DNA from: Mycobacterium sp. OTB74
Lineage (GTDB): Bacteria; Actinomycetota; Actinomycetes; Mycobacteriales; Mycobacteriaceae
NCBI RefSeq assembly: GCF_029892685.1
Contig: NZ_JARXVD010000001.1
Location: 372,001-436,000 of the forward strand
Reading direction: 5' to 3'
DNA length: 64,000 nt
Of this stretch, positions 34,329 through 42,886 are shown in pieces. Position 1 is the first letter of the stretch. Every line of letters begins with the position of its first letter. The translations under genes and the position numbers were made by a program. Below the pieces are notes generated by a model, which was not told the DNA's origin, did no database searches, and was given only the letters and a program-made list of their open reading frames with translations.

Positions 34329-34781
34329 GTGAAGGTTTTCAGCAATCTGTCCGAGTTCGTTGCGGCCGAGGGCACTCAGCTCGGCCCGACGGAGTGGATG
34401 GAGATCACTCAGGATCGGGTGAACTTGTTCGCCGAGGCGACCGACGACCATCAGTGGATTCACGTCGATCCGGAACGTGCGGCGTCGGGACCGTTCGGCG
34501 CGACCATTGCGCACGGCTTGCTGACCTTGTCACTGCTGCCGCACTTCACCCACCAGATGTACCGCGTGGACAACGTCAAGCTGGCCATCAACTACGGATA
34601 CAACAAGGTTCGCTTCATCAATCCCGTCAAGGTCGGCGCCAATGTGCGAGCACGTGCCGAGGTGTCGAAGGTCGACCAGCTCGACGGCGCGGTTCAGGCG
34701 ACCATGACGGTCACCGTCGAGATCGAGGGCGAGGACAAGCCGGCAGCGGTGGTCGAGTCCATCGTGCGGTTCATCGGCTGA
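34329..34781 (+). CDS. MaoC-family (R)-specific enoyl-CoA hydratase, HtdZ-like
   Basis: A 150-residue single-hotdog protein starting at GTG 34329 after an AAAGGA site. The hydratase-2 motif is FAEATDDHQWIHVDPERAASGPFGATIAHGLLTLSLLP, containing the catalytic Asp and His. It closely resembles Rv0130 (HtdZ) of M. tuberculosis in length and motif order, including NYGYNKVRF. It would hydrate a trans-2-enoyl-CoA to the (R)-3-hydroxyacyl-CoA, matching the MFE-2-like SDRs that oxidise (R)-isomers. It stands alone between a flavoprotein gene and a convergent acyl-CoA dehydrogenase gene. Confidence 0.9.
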   Translation: MKVFSNLSEFVAAEGTQLGPTEWMEITQDRVNLFAEATDDHQWIHVDPERAASGPFGATIAHGLLTLSLLPHFTHQMYRVDNVKLAINYGYNKVRFINPVKVGANVRARAEVSKVDQLDGAVQATMTVTVEIEGEDKPAAVVESIVRFIG

Positions 34782-34818
34782 ACCGACGTAGCGCAGTACG
34801 GGCCCCTCAGCCTCTGGT

Positions 34819-36036
34819 TCAGCCGCGCTGAGCGGCCTTCACCAGGCCGCCGCCGATGATCAGCCGCTGAATTTCGCTGGTGCCCTCATATAGGCGAAGT
34901 AGACGCACGTCCCGGTAGATCCGCTCTACCGGGACGTCGCGCATGTATCCGCTGCCGCCGTGCACCTGAACGGCGAGGTCGGCGACCTTGCCGACCATCT
35001 CGGTGCAGAACAGCTTCGCGCTCGACGGTGCCAGGCGACGGTCCTCGCCGCTCACCCATAGCCGCGCGGCCTCGCGCACCAGCGCGCGACCGGCCATCAC
35101 ACCGGTCTGCATATCGGCGAGCATGGCCTGCACCAGTTGGAACTCGCCGATCGGTGTGCCACCCTGGGTGGCCGTAGCGGCATAGGCCACCGACTCGTCG
35201 AGGGCGCGCTGCGCCGAGCCCACCGCCAGTGCGGCGATGTGTACCCGGCCGCGGGCCAGTGAGGTCATGGCCGCGCGGTACCCGATGTCCTCGGCACCGC
35301 CGACCAGTGCATCGTCGCCGACCCGCACCTCGTCGAAGCTGACATCCGCGGTCCAGGCGCCTTCCTGGCCCATCTTGGCGTCCTTCGCACCCACCTGAAC
35401 CCCCGCAGTGTCAGCGGGTACCAGGAACACTGCGATGCCCGGGCCGTCGGCGTCCGCGGGCCGGGTCCGGGCGAACACCACGAACAGGTTGGCAGTCGGA
35501 GCGTTGGTGATGAACCGCTTCTGGCCGGTGATCACCCAGTCTTGGCCCCCACTGGTTCCCCGGTCGCTTCGCTCCTCCCCTCCGGAATCACGAATTGCCT
35601 TGGTACGCAGGCCAGCCGGGTTCGATCCGGCGCCGGGCTCGGTCAGCGCGAACGATGCGACGCAGGCGCCACTTGCGATATCTTCCAGCCAGCGCTTCTT
35701 CTGCTCGTCGGTGCCGAACCCGACCAGCACCTGCCCGGCGATGCCGTTGTTGGTGCCGAACATCGAGCGCAATGCCAGGGTGGTGTAGCCCAACTCCATG
35801 GCCAGCTCGACGTCCTGCGCCAGGTTCAGGCCGAGCCCGCCCCATTCCTGCGGGATGGCGTAGCCGAACAGACCCATCTCTTTTGCCTGGTCACGGATGT
35901 CATTGGGCACCCGGTTGTCATTCATGATCTCCAGCTCCCGCGGCACGACCGCGGTCCGGACGAACTGCCGGGTGGCGTCGAGGATGTCCTGGAAGTCCTG
36001 ATCGCTGACAGCGGGCGCGCCGGCGGAATCGGCCAT
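34819..36036 (-). CDS. Acyl-CoA dehydrogenase with a short in-frame insertion
   Basis: The ATG at 36036 follows CAAGGAGA, giving 405 residues. Catalytic Glu is E384 in YEGTSEIQRLI, so this is an MCAD-type self-sufficient enzyme. FALTEPGAGSNP and WVITGQKRFITNA are conserved flavin-pocket motifs. Just before the latter, the family usually has a tight turn. Here about 12-14 extra residues (GGEERSDRGTSGG) are encoded by about 35547-35585, a GC-rich stretch that looks like an inserted small repeat. It is in frame and lies in a surface loop. Divergent from the SDR/thiolase operon across an AT-rich promoter region. Confidence 0.9.
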   Translation of the reverse strand: MADSAGAPAVSDQDFQDILDATRQFVRTAVVPRELEIMNDNRVPNDIRDQAKEMGLFGYAIPQEWGGLGLNLAQDVELAMELGYTTLALRSMFGTNNGIAGQVLVGFGTDEQKKRWLEDIASGACVASFALTEPGAGSNPAGLRTKAIRDSGGEERSDRGTSGGQDWVITGQKRFITNAPTANLFVVFARTRPADADGPGIAVFLVPADTAGVQVGAKDAKMGQEGAWTADVSFDEVRVGDDALVGGAEDIGYRAAMTSLARGRVHIAALAVGSAQRALDESVAYAATATQGGTPIGEFQLVQAMLADMQTGVMAGRALVREAARLWVSGEDRRLAPSSAKLFCTEMVGKVADLAVQVHGGSGYMRDVPVERIYRDVRLLRLYEGTSEIQRLIIGGGLVKAAQRG

Positions 36037-36148
36037 GGGATGGGTCTCCTTGTGCAACGCGGGGGAGCTTGTAGTTTGATGCAAGAAATATCATATTTTA
36101 TGTTTGGTACCGCGACGGGACCAGTTGACCAGGAAGGGGTGGGCAGCC
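36037..36148. promoter_or_regulatory. Divergent promoter region, AT-rich
   Basis: Between the divergent acyl-CoA dehydrogenase and SDR genes lies an unusually AT-rich patch for this genome (36083-36108, AAATATCATATTTTATG). It probably contains overlapping -10 elements for both directions. No clean palindrome is visible. Confidence 0.45.
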
Positions 36149-36886
36149 ATGGCGTTGCTCGACGGACGCACTGCGGTGATCACCGGTGGAGCGCAGGGCA
36201 TCGGATACGCGATCGCCGAACGCTTCGTGGCCGAGGGCGCGCGCGTGGTACTCGGTGACCTCAACCTGGAAGCCACCGAGAAGGCCGTCGCCGCCCTGGG
36301 GGGTTCTGACGTCGCCAAGGCCGTGCGGTGTGACGTCACTTCCGCAGACGACGTGCAGGGGCTGATCGACGCCGCGGTGGCATTCGGTGGGCTGGACATC
36401 ATGGTCAACAACGCCGGTATCACCCGCGACGCCACCATGCGCAAGATGACCGAGGAGCAATTCGACCAGGTCATCGACGTGCATCTGAAGGGCTGTTGGA
36501 ACGGCACCCGGCTGGCCGCCAACGTCATGCGGGAAGCTAAAAGCGGTGCCATCATCAATATTTCGTCGATCTCCGGCAAGGTCGGCCTGATCGGCCAGAC
36601 CAACTACTCGGCCGCCAAGGCAGGAATCGTGGGCCTGACCAAAGCCGCCGCCAAGGAGGTGGCGCACCTCGGGGTTCGGGTCAACGCGGTGCAGCCCGGC
36701 CTGATCCGTTCGGCGATGACCGAGGCCATGCCGCAACGGATTTGGGACCAGAAGCTGGCCGAGATCCCGATGGCCCGCGCTGGTGAACCCGGCGAGGTGG
36801 CCTCGGTGGTGACCTTCCTGGCCTCGGACATGTCGTCGTACATGACCGGGTGCGTGCTGGAAATCACTGGCGGGCGGCACATCTGA
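36149..36886 (+). CDS. FabG-like SDR (3-oxoacyl reductase / 3-hydroxyacyl dehydrogenase)
   Basis: The ATG at 36149 follows AGGAAGGGG and reads [21 protein letters not shown]. The 245-residue length is exactly FabG-like. Motifs: [12 protein letters not shown], catalytic NYSAAKAG, and a [13 protein letters not shown] loop. As the first gene of a unit with a thiolase and an acyl-CoA dehydrogenase, it most likely oxidises a 3-hydroxyacyl-CoA in beta-oxidation. Its stop overlaps the thiolase ATG (TGATG). Confidence 0.9.
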   Translation: MALLDGRTAVITGGAQGIGYAIAERFVAEGARVVLGDLNLEATEKAVAALGGSDVAKAVRCDVTSADDVQGLIDAAVAFGGLDIMVNNAGITRDATMRKMTEEQFDQVIDVHLKGCWNGTRLAANVMREAKSGAIINISSISGKVGLIGQTNYSAAKAGIVGLTKAAAKEVAHLGVRVNAVQPGLIRSAMTEAMPQRIWDQKLAEIPMARAGEPGEVASVVTFLASDMSSYMTGCVLEITGGRHI

Positions 36887-38112
36887 TGCCATCTTCGGAC
36901 CATACTGCAGTTATTTGCGAACCGATCCGCACTCCGATCGGGCGCTACAGCGGCATGTTCAAAGAGCTCACCGCCGTAGAACTGGGCGTGGCGGCTTTGC
37001 AAGGACTCTTGGCGCGCACTGGAATTCCGGTCGATGCGGTCGAGGACGTCATCCTCGGGCACTGCTATCCCTCCATGGAGGCCCCGGCCATCGGCCGGGT
37101 GGTGGCGCTGGACGCCGGACTGCCGATCACCGTTCCCGGTATGCAGATCGACCGGCGTTGCGGGTCGGGTCTGCAGGCCGTCATCCAAGCCTGCATGCAG
37201 GTGGCTAGTGGCAACAACGACCTTGTGGTTGCGGGCGGTGCCGAGTCGATGAGCAATGTGGTCTTCCATTCCACCGACATGCGATGGGGTGGAGCCCGCG
37301 GCGGAATCAAGGTGCACGACGCGCTGGCCCGTGGCCGCAGCACCGCGGGCGGCAAGAATTACCCGGTGCCCGGTGGCATGCTGGAGACCGCGGAGAATCT
37401 GCGGCGCCAGTACAACATTGGCCGTGTCGAGCAGGACGAGCTCGCGGTTCGTTCGCACCAGAAGGCCGTCGCTGCACAGAACAGCGGTGTGCTGGCCGAC
37501 GAGATCGTTCCGGTGACTGTGTCTTCGCGCAGCGGTGAGACTGTGATCGACACCGACGAGCACCCGCGCGCCGACACCACCGTCGAGGCGCTGGCGAAGC
37601 TGAAACCCGTTTTGCTCAAAAGTGATCCGGATGCCACCGTGACGGCCGGAAACTCCAGCGGGCAGAACGACGCCGCATCCATGTGCGTCGTCACCACTCA
37701 ACAGCGGGCTGCCGAACTGGGATTGAAGACACTGGTGCGGATGGTGTCCTGGGGTTCGGCCGGGGTCGCACCCAACATCATGGGTATCGGTCCGGTACCG
37801 GCCACCGAGCGGGCGCTGGCGAAAGCCGGTCTTTCCCTTGCTGATATCGATCTGATCGAGCTCAATGAGGCGTTCGCGGCGCAGGCGCTGGCGTGCACCC
37901 GCGAGTGGAAATTCACCGACGAGGATTGGGAGCGCACCAACGTGCGCGGGTCGGGCATCTCGCTCGGGCACCCGGTCGGCGCGACCGGCGGCCGGATGCT
38001 GGCCACGCTGGCCCGCGAGCTGGAACTGCGCGACGCCCGCTACGGGTTGGAAACCATGTGCATCGGTGGCGGTCAGGGCCTGGCCGCTGTGTTTGAACGG
38101 ATCGAGAAATGA
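36886..38112 (+). CDS. Thiolase (acetyl-CoA acetyltransferase family, FadA-type)
   Basis: A 408-residue thiolase. The acylated nucleophile is C92 in RRCGSGLQA. The GHPVGATGGRM segment carries the catalytic His, and CIGGGQG the second Cys. It cleaves 3-oxoacyl-CoA to acetyl-CoA and a shortened acyl-CoA. The start overlaps the SDR stop and the stop overlaps the acyl-CoA dehydrogenase start (ATGA), so the three are translated together. This is a compact beta-oxidation module. Confidence 0.93.
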   Translation: MPSSDHTAVICEPIRTPIGRYSGMFKELTAVELGVAALQGLLARTGIPVDAVEDVILGHCYPSMEAPAIGRVVALDAGLPITVPGMQIDRRCGSGLQAVIQACMQVASGNNDLVVAGGAESMSNVVFHSTDMRWGGARGGIKVHDALARGRSTAGGKNYPVPGGMLETAENLRRQYNIGRVEQDELAVRSHQKAVAAQNSGVLADEIVPVTVSSRSGETVIDTDEHPRADTTVEALAKLKPVLLKSDPDATVTAGNSSGQNDAASMCVVTTQQRAAELGLKTLVRMVSWGSAGVAPNIMGIGPVPATERALAKAGLSLADIDLIELNEAFAAQALACTREWKFTDEDWERTNVRGSGISLGHPVGATGGRMLATLARELELRDARYGLETMCIGGGQGLAAVFERIEK

Positions 38113-39302
38113 CCAGACTCGCCCAGACTGCCGGGCTGACCGATGTTCAGCGCGAAATCGTCTCCACAGTGCGCGAATTCGTGGACAAGGAGATCATCCC
38201 GAACGCTCAGGAGCTGGAGCATTCGGATACCTACCCGCAGCACATCGTTGACAAGATGAAGGACTTGGGCCTGTTCGGCCTGATGATCCCCGAGGAGTAC
38301 GGCGGCCTCGGTGAATCGCTGCTGACCTACGCGCTGTGCGTGGAGGAACTGGCCCGGGGCTGGATGAGCATCTCGGGCGTCATCAATACCCACTTCATCG
38401 TGGCCTACATGATCCGTCAGCACGGCACCGACGAGCAGAAACAGAAGTACCTGCCGCGGATGGCCACCGGCGACGTACGCGGCGCATTCTCGATGTCCGA
38501 GCCTGAACTCGGCTCGGATGTTGCGGCGATCCGCACCAAAGGTGTGCGTGACGCGGACGGCGGATACACCATCACCGGCCAAAAGATGTGGCTCACCAAT
38601 GGTGGCAGCTCGACTCTTGTTGCCGCGCTGGTGAAAACCGATGAGGGCGCCAATAAGCCGCATCGCAACCTGACCGCGTTCCTGGTGGAGAAGCCGACCG
38701 GGTTCGGTGAGGTCGCCCCCGGCCTGACCATCCCCGGCAAGATCGACAAAATGGGCTACAAGGGCATCGACACCACTGAGCTCATCTTCGACGGATATCA
38801 GGCCAGCGCCGATGATGTGCTGGGCGGCAAGCCTGGGCAGGGCTTCTTCCAGATGATGGACGGCATCGAGGTCGGCCGGGTCAACGTCTCGGCCCGCGCC
38901 TGCGGCGTCGGTATTCGGGCCTTCGAGCTTGCGGTGCGGTACGCGCAGCAACGCGAGACCTTCGGCAAGCCGATCGCCGACCACCAGGCCATTGCGTTCC
39001 AGCTTGCTGAGATGGCGACGAAAGTCGAAGCGGCGCATCTGATGATGGTCAATGCCGCCAGACTCAAGGATTCCGGTGAACGCAACGACGTAGCTGCCGG
39101 CATGGCCAAGTATCTGGCCAGTGAGTTCTGCGCCGAAGTCACCCAGCAGAGCTTCCGGATTCATGGCGGCTACGGCTACTCCAAGGAGTATGAGATCGAG
39201 CGCCTGATGCGCGACGCGCCGTTCCTGTTGATCGGCGAAGGCACCAGCGAAATTCAGAAGACCATCATCAGCAAGAACCTGCTGCATGAGTACCGCATCT
39301 GA
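38109..39302 (+). CDS. Acyl-CoA dehydrogenase (FadE-type)
   Basis: A 397-residue MCAD/glutaryl-like dehydrogenase. Motifs: SMSEPELGSDVAAIRT, KMWLTNGGSS and catalytic E377 in GEGTSEIQKTI. It is complete and self-sufficient. It overlaps the thiolase stop by 4 bases, and its own end overlaps the GntR gene by 17 bases. It would make the 2-enoyl-CoA in the cycle completed by the FabG-like SDR and the thiolase. No hydratase is in this unit; the MaoC-type or crotonase genes nearby could supply one. Confidence 0.92.
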   Translation: MTRLAQTAGLTDVQREIVSTVREFVDKEIIPNAQELEHSDTYPQHIVDKMKDLGLFGLMIPEEYGGLGESLLTYALCVEELARGWMSISGVINTHFIVAYMIRQHGTDEQKQKYLPRMATGDVRGAFSMSEPELGSDVAAIRTKGVRDADGGYTITGQKMWLTNGGSSTLVAALVKTDEGANKPHRNLTAFLVEKPTGFGEVAPGLTIPGKIDKMGYKGIDTTELIFDGYQASADDVLGGKPGQGFFQMMDGIEVGRVNVSARACGVGIRAFELAVRYAQQRETFGKPIADHQAIAFQLAEMATKVEAAHLMMVNAARLKDSGERNDVAAGMAKYLASEFCAEVTQQSFRIHGGYGYSKEYEIERLMRDAPFLLIGEGTSEIQKTIISKNLLHEYRI

Positions 39303-39972
39303 GCCGGAATTCGCTGCACCCACGCAACTTTCGGATGACGTTGCGCGGTTCGTCAGGCGCCGGATCTTCAACGGGACGTTTCTGGCGGGGGAGTACCTGC
39401 GGCTCGACCAACTGGCCACCGAGTTGGGTGTGAGCGTCACTCCAGTGCGCGAGGCCCTACTGAATCTGCGGGCCGAAGGCCTGCTGGTGCAGCATCCGCG
39501 CCGCGGGTTCATGGTGCTGGAGGTGACGGCGGGGGACCTGTCCGATGTGGCCATGGTTCAGGCTTTCGTCGGTGGTGAGCTGGCGGCGCGGGCAGCGGAG
39601 AACATCACAGCTGAGCAGATCGAAGAGCTCGTCGGCATTCAGGAGTCCTTGGAGCAGGCCTACCAGCACACCGACGTCGACCGGATGGTGCGGCTCAACC
39701 ACGAGTTCCATCGGTTGATCAACGTGGTCGCCGATTCACCCAAGCTGACCCAATTCATGTCTGGGGTAACGCGTTACGCACCTGAGTCGGTGTTTCCGAC
39801 GTTGGAGGGCTGGCCCGAGTTGTCGATTCGGGATCATCGCCGGGTGATCAGCGCGTTGAAGAAAGGCGATGTCGAGGCCGCCCGGGCGGCCATGGCCAAG
39901 CACTTCACGGTGGGAGTTGAGCCCATGACCGCGCATCTGGCTGAACGGGGCGTCATCCGCGACGACACCTGA
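39286..39972 (+). CDS. GntR family regulator with FCD ligand domain
   Basis: A 228-residue protein. The winged helix-turn-helix is at about residues 15-80 (LRLDQLATELGVSVTPVREALLNLRAEGLL). The C-terminal FCD domain has the metal-ligand pattern D..RLNHEFHRLI and RDHRRVISALKKGD..AA. FCD proteins often sense an acyl or carboxylate intermediate and repress their own operon. It is the last gene of the SDR/thiolase/acyl-CoA dehydrogenase unit and lies just before the monooxygenase promoter, which carries two inverted repeats (39978-40013). Confidence 0.9.
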   Translation: MSTASEPEFAAPTQLSDDVARFVRRRIFNGTFLAGEYLRLDQLATELGVSVTPVREALLNLRAEGLLVQHPRRGFMVLEVTAGDLSDVAMVQAFVGGELAARAAENITAEQIEELVGIQESLEQAYQHTDVDRMVRLNHEFHRLINVVADSPKLTQFMSGVTRYAPESVFPTLEGWPELSIRDHRRVISALKKGDVEAARAAMAKHFTVGVEPMTAHLAERGVIRDDT

Positions 39973-39977
39973 CCGAA

Positions 39978-40027
39978 TCTGACAACTGTCAGAAATCGTT
40001 GACGGCTGTCAGAACCGGGTGTAGCGT
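39978..40027 (+). promoter_or_regulatory. Monooxygenase promoter with two operator-like inverted repeats
   Basis: TTGACG (39999-40004) and TAGCGT (40022-40027) with a 17-base spacer form a good promoter. TCTGACAACTGTCAGA (39978-39993) is an inverted repeat. A degenerate second copy (39998-40013), shifted by exactly 20 bases, covers the -35 element. Binding would block RNA polymerase. Candidate binders are the GntR protein upstream and the TetR protein at 41375. Confidence 0.65.
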
Positions 40028-40049
40028 CCGGCAGGTCAAGGAGGTGCGG

Positions 40050-41378
40050 ATGAGTCGAACCTTGCCGCGGACTGCCGTGATCGGCGCCGGCATCAGTGGC
40101 CTCACTGCGGGCAAGATGCTCAAGGATTACGGCGTTCCGTATACGACGTTCGAGAGCTCTGATCGCATCGGCGGCAACTGGGCGTTCGGCAATCCGAACG
40201 GCCATAGCAGTGCCTACCGGTCTCTGCACATCGACACCTCGCGACAGAGGCTGTGCTTCAAGGATTTTCCTATGCCGGAGCACTATCCGGCGTTCCCTCA
40301 TCATTCGGAGATCAAGGCTTATCTCGATGATTACGCCGCAGCATTCGGGCTGCTGGACAACATCGAATTCGGTAACGGCGTACTACACGCATCGCGCGGC
40401 GACGACGGCGGCTGGGACATCGTCGACCAGTCCGGCGACACCCGCCAGTTCGACTTGCTGGTGGTGGCCAACGGACACCACTGGGATCCGCGGTGGCCGG
40501 ATTTCCAGGGGACCTTCAGCGGCACTGCGATCCATTCGCACCAATACATCGACCCGCGAACTCCGTTGGACCTCTACGGAAAACGGATCCTGATCGTCGG
40601 CCTGGGGAACAGCGCCGCAGATATCGCGGTCGAACTGTCGTCGCGGGCGTTGGACAACACGGTGACCCTCTCGACTCGCTCCAGCGGATGGATTGTGCCC
40701 AAGTACATTGCCGGCCGGCCGGGGGACACCCTGTGGCGGACCACTCCGTACCTGCCGCTGTCCTGGCAGCGCAAGGCAATTCAGCTGACTGCACCGGTGA
40801 TGGGCATCGACCCGCAGTTGTACGGCCTGCCCGCCGCCAACCACAAGCTCTTCGAAGCGCATCCGACTCAATCGGTGGAACTGCCGCTGCGGCTGGGCTC
40901 GGGTGATGTGACGCCGAAGCCCAATGTGTCGCGCCTTGATGGGCAGACCGTCTGGTTCGAGGACGGCAGCAGCGACGACTTCGACGTCATCGTCTACGCC
41001 ACCGGCTATAACATCACCTTCCCGTTCTTCGATCCGGAATTCATCAGCGCACCGGACAACCACATCCGGTTGTACAAGCGAATGTTCCTGCCGGGCATCG
41101 AGGATTTGGCGTTTGTCGGATTCGCCCAGTCGGTACCGACGCTTTTTCCGTTCGTCGAATGCCAGTCCCGGCTGCTCGCGGCGTACGCCATCGGCCGGTA
41201 TGCATTGCCGTCGATGGCCGAGATGCAGCGCGTGATCGACGCTGACGAGCAGTTGTACACCGGTCACTGCACAGACCGGGCCCGGCACACCCAGCAGGTC
41301 GACTACTTCCACTACGAACACCAGATGCGGACCCGCGAAATTCCCGCGGGAATCAAGCGCGCGGCGGCTTTGGCGTGA
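40050..41378 (+). CDS. Flavin-containing monooxygenase (FMO-type)
   Basis: The ATG at 40050 follows AAGGAGG, giving 442 residues. Motifs in order: GAGISGLTAG (FAD), FSGTAIHSHQY (FMO fingerprint with Tyr rather than the Trp-Pro of Baeyer-Villiger enzymes), GLGNSAAD (NADPH) and YATGYNITFPFFD. It would use NADPH and O2 to oxygenate a soft nucleophile or possibly a ketone. It is followed by an EthR-like TetR gene (GTGA overlap) and an alpha/beta hydrolase gene. This resembles an oxidise-then-hydrolyse cassette. Confidence 0.9.
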   Translation: MSRTLPRTAVIGAGISGLTAGKMLKDYGVPYTTFESSDRIGGNWAFGNPNGHSSAYRSLHIDTSRQRLCFKDFPMPEHYPAFPHHSEIKAYLDDYAAAFGLLDNIEFGNGVLHASRGDDGGWDIVDQSGDTRQFDLLVVANGHHWDPRWPDFQGTFSGTAIHSHQYIDPRTPLDLYGKRILIVGLGNSAADIAVELSSRALDNTVTLSTRSSGWIVPKYIAGRPGDTLWRTTPYLPLSWQRKAIQLTAPVMGIDPQLYGLPAANHKLFEAHPTQSVELPLRLGSGDVTPKPNVSRLDGQTVWFEDGSSDDFDVIVYATGYNITFPFFDPEFISAPDNHIRLYKRMFLPGIEDLAFVGFAQSVPTLFPFVECQSRLLAAYAIGRYALPSMAEMQRVIDADEQLYTGHCTDRARHTQQVDYFHYEHQMRTREIPAGIKRAAALA

Positions 41379-41983
41379 GGTCACGGACCGACCGGCGCCC
41401 CACCCAACGCAGCGATCACCGTCGCGAGGCCATCCTCGACGCACTCGACCGCTGGCTGCAGCAGAGCGAGCTGGAAACGGTCAACATAGCCGAGATTGCT
41501 CGCGAGGCCGGAGTCGGTCGTTCGGCGTTCTACTTCTATTTCGAGAACAAGGCCGCCGCGGTCGCCGCGCTCACCGAGCGAATGATCGACGAAACCTTCG
41601 CTGTTCAAGATGTTTTCGTCTCGTCCGCCGCGCCACCCACCGAACGGATCGGTGCGATGCTCGATGGCTTGCTGGACACCTGGCAGCGGCATCGGCACGT
41701 GTTCCGGGCGATGCTCGATGCGCGCGGTGCCAGTCCAGTCATCCGAGAGATCTGGGACAGTGCGCGGGAATCATTCGTCAGTTCGATCGCTGACATGATC
41801 CGTGCCGATCGCGCTGCCGGCCGAGCCCGCGACGGAGTTGATGCCACCGTCCTGGCCATGCTGCTGCTGGAGTTCAACGATCGGCTTCTGGAGCGGCTGT
41901 CGTGGGGCGGCCCGTTGACTCAGAAGCAATTACGTGAGGGTGCTGCCGACATTTGGCTGGCCACGATCTACGGGAGTGAATGA
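41375..41983 (+). CDS. TetR regulator, EthR-like
   Basis: A 202-residue protein. GTG at 41375 overlaps the monooxygenase stop. The helix-turn-helix reads VNIAEIAREAGVGRSAFYFYFENKAAAVAAL, close in pattern to EthR of M. tuberculosis (FYFYF signature). EthR controls the flavin monooxygenase EthA, and here too the regulator is paired with a flavin monooxygenase. The gene order (monooxygenase first, same strand) differs from the divergent ethA-ethR layout. Its likely site is the inverted-repeat pair before the monooxygenase gene. Its stop overlaps the hydrolase start (ATGA). Confidence 0.9.
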   Translation: MRSRTDRRPTQRSDHRREAILDALDRWLQQSELETVNIAEIAREAGVGRSAFYFYFENKAAAVAALTERMIDETFAVQDVFVSSAAPPTERIGAMLDGLLDTWQRHRHVFRAMLDARGASPVIREIWDSARESFVSSIADMIRADRAAGRARDGVDATVLAMLLLEFNDRLLERLSWGGPLTQKQLREGAADIWLATIYGSE

Positions 41984-42876
41984 GGATGCAGGACATATCG
42001 TTTGACTCCGACGGAGTACGTTGCAGCGCTTGGCTTTTCCCGGCCGAATCAGATGGTCCGGACCAACCAGTGCTGGTGATGGCACACGGATTCGGTGGCA
42101 CCAAGGACTCCGGGCTGGCGCCATTCGCGAAGCGGATGGCCGCAGCCGGCATAAATGTGTTTGCCTTTGATTATCGCGGGTTCGGCGCATCCGAAGGTAG
42201 TCCGCGCCAGACGATTTCCGTCAAGAACCAACTGCGCGACTACCACTGCGCTATCGATGCGGTGAAGGCTCTGCCCGGTGTCGACAAGCAACGAGTCGGG
42301 CTTTGGGGCGCATCGATGTCCGGCGGCCACGTGCTCAATGTTGCCGCTGCGCGCGATGACATCGCTGCAGTCATTGCGATGACGCCCTTGACCAGTGGCG
42401 TCGCGGCCGGCCGGGCCTCGGCGGGATCGCGCGGTGTGCTGACAGCCGCATCCTGGACGGCTCGTGGACTCGCCAGTCGCATCGCGGTGGCCCGAGGCGG
42501 CAGCCCCACCATGATGCCGTTGGTCGCGCGTCCCGGCGAACCCGGCGCCCTGGCATTGGAAGGCGCATACGAGAGCTATCTCGCCATAGCTGGACCCACC
42601 TGGCGTAACGAGGTCGACGCGGCAGTCGGTATCGAACTCGGGGGAATGCGGACAGCTCAGTCCGCCAAAGCATTACGCAGCAAGTGCCTCATCCAGATCG
42701 CCGATTTTGACCGGTTCGTGCCGGCTTCGTCGGTTGCCAAGACCGCCATCGCCGCTCGCGCTCAGGTGCACCACTACCCGTGCGATCACTTCGACGTGTG
42801 GCCCGGTCATGATTGGTTCGAGAAGGCTGTCGACGACCAGGCGGCGTTTCTGACCAGAGTGTTCAGCGGGACATGA
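41980..42876 (+). CDS. Alpha/beta hydrolase
   Basis: A 298-residue protein starting at ATG 41980 (or ATG 41986). The oxyanion region is MAHGFGGTKDSG. The nucleophile elbow is GASMSGG with Ser as nucleophile. The C-terminal catalytic His is in CDHFDVWPG. An Asp in QIADFDRFVP may complete the triad. This pattern is typical of DLH-like or X-Pro-peptidase-like hydrolases. Following a flavin monooxygenase, it may open an ester or lactone; that is inference. It converges on the minus-strand ligase gene 11 bases away. Confidence 0.88.
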   Translation: MRMQDISFDSDGVRCSAWLFPAESDGPDQPVLVMAHGFGGTKDSGLAPFAKRMAAAGINVFAFDYRGFGASEGSPRQTISVKNQLRDYHCAIDAVKALPGVDKQRVGLWGASMSGGHVLNVAAARDDIAAVIAMTPLTSGVAAGRASAGSRGVLTAASWTARGLASRIAVARGGSPTMMPLVARPGEPGALALEGAYESYLAIAGPTWRNEVDAAVGIELGGMRTAQSAKALRSKCLIQIADFDRFVPASSVAKTAIAARAQVHHYPCDHFDVWPGHDWFEKAVDDQAAFLTRVFSGT

Positions 42877-42886
42877 CGCTTGTGAT

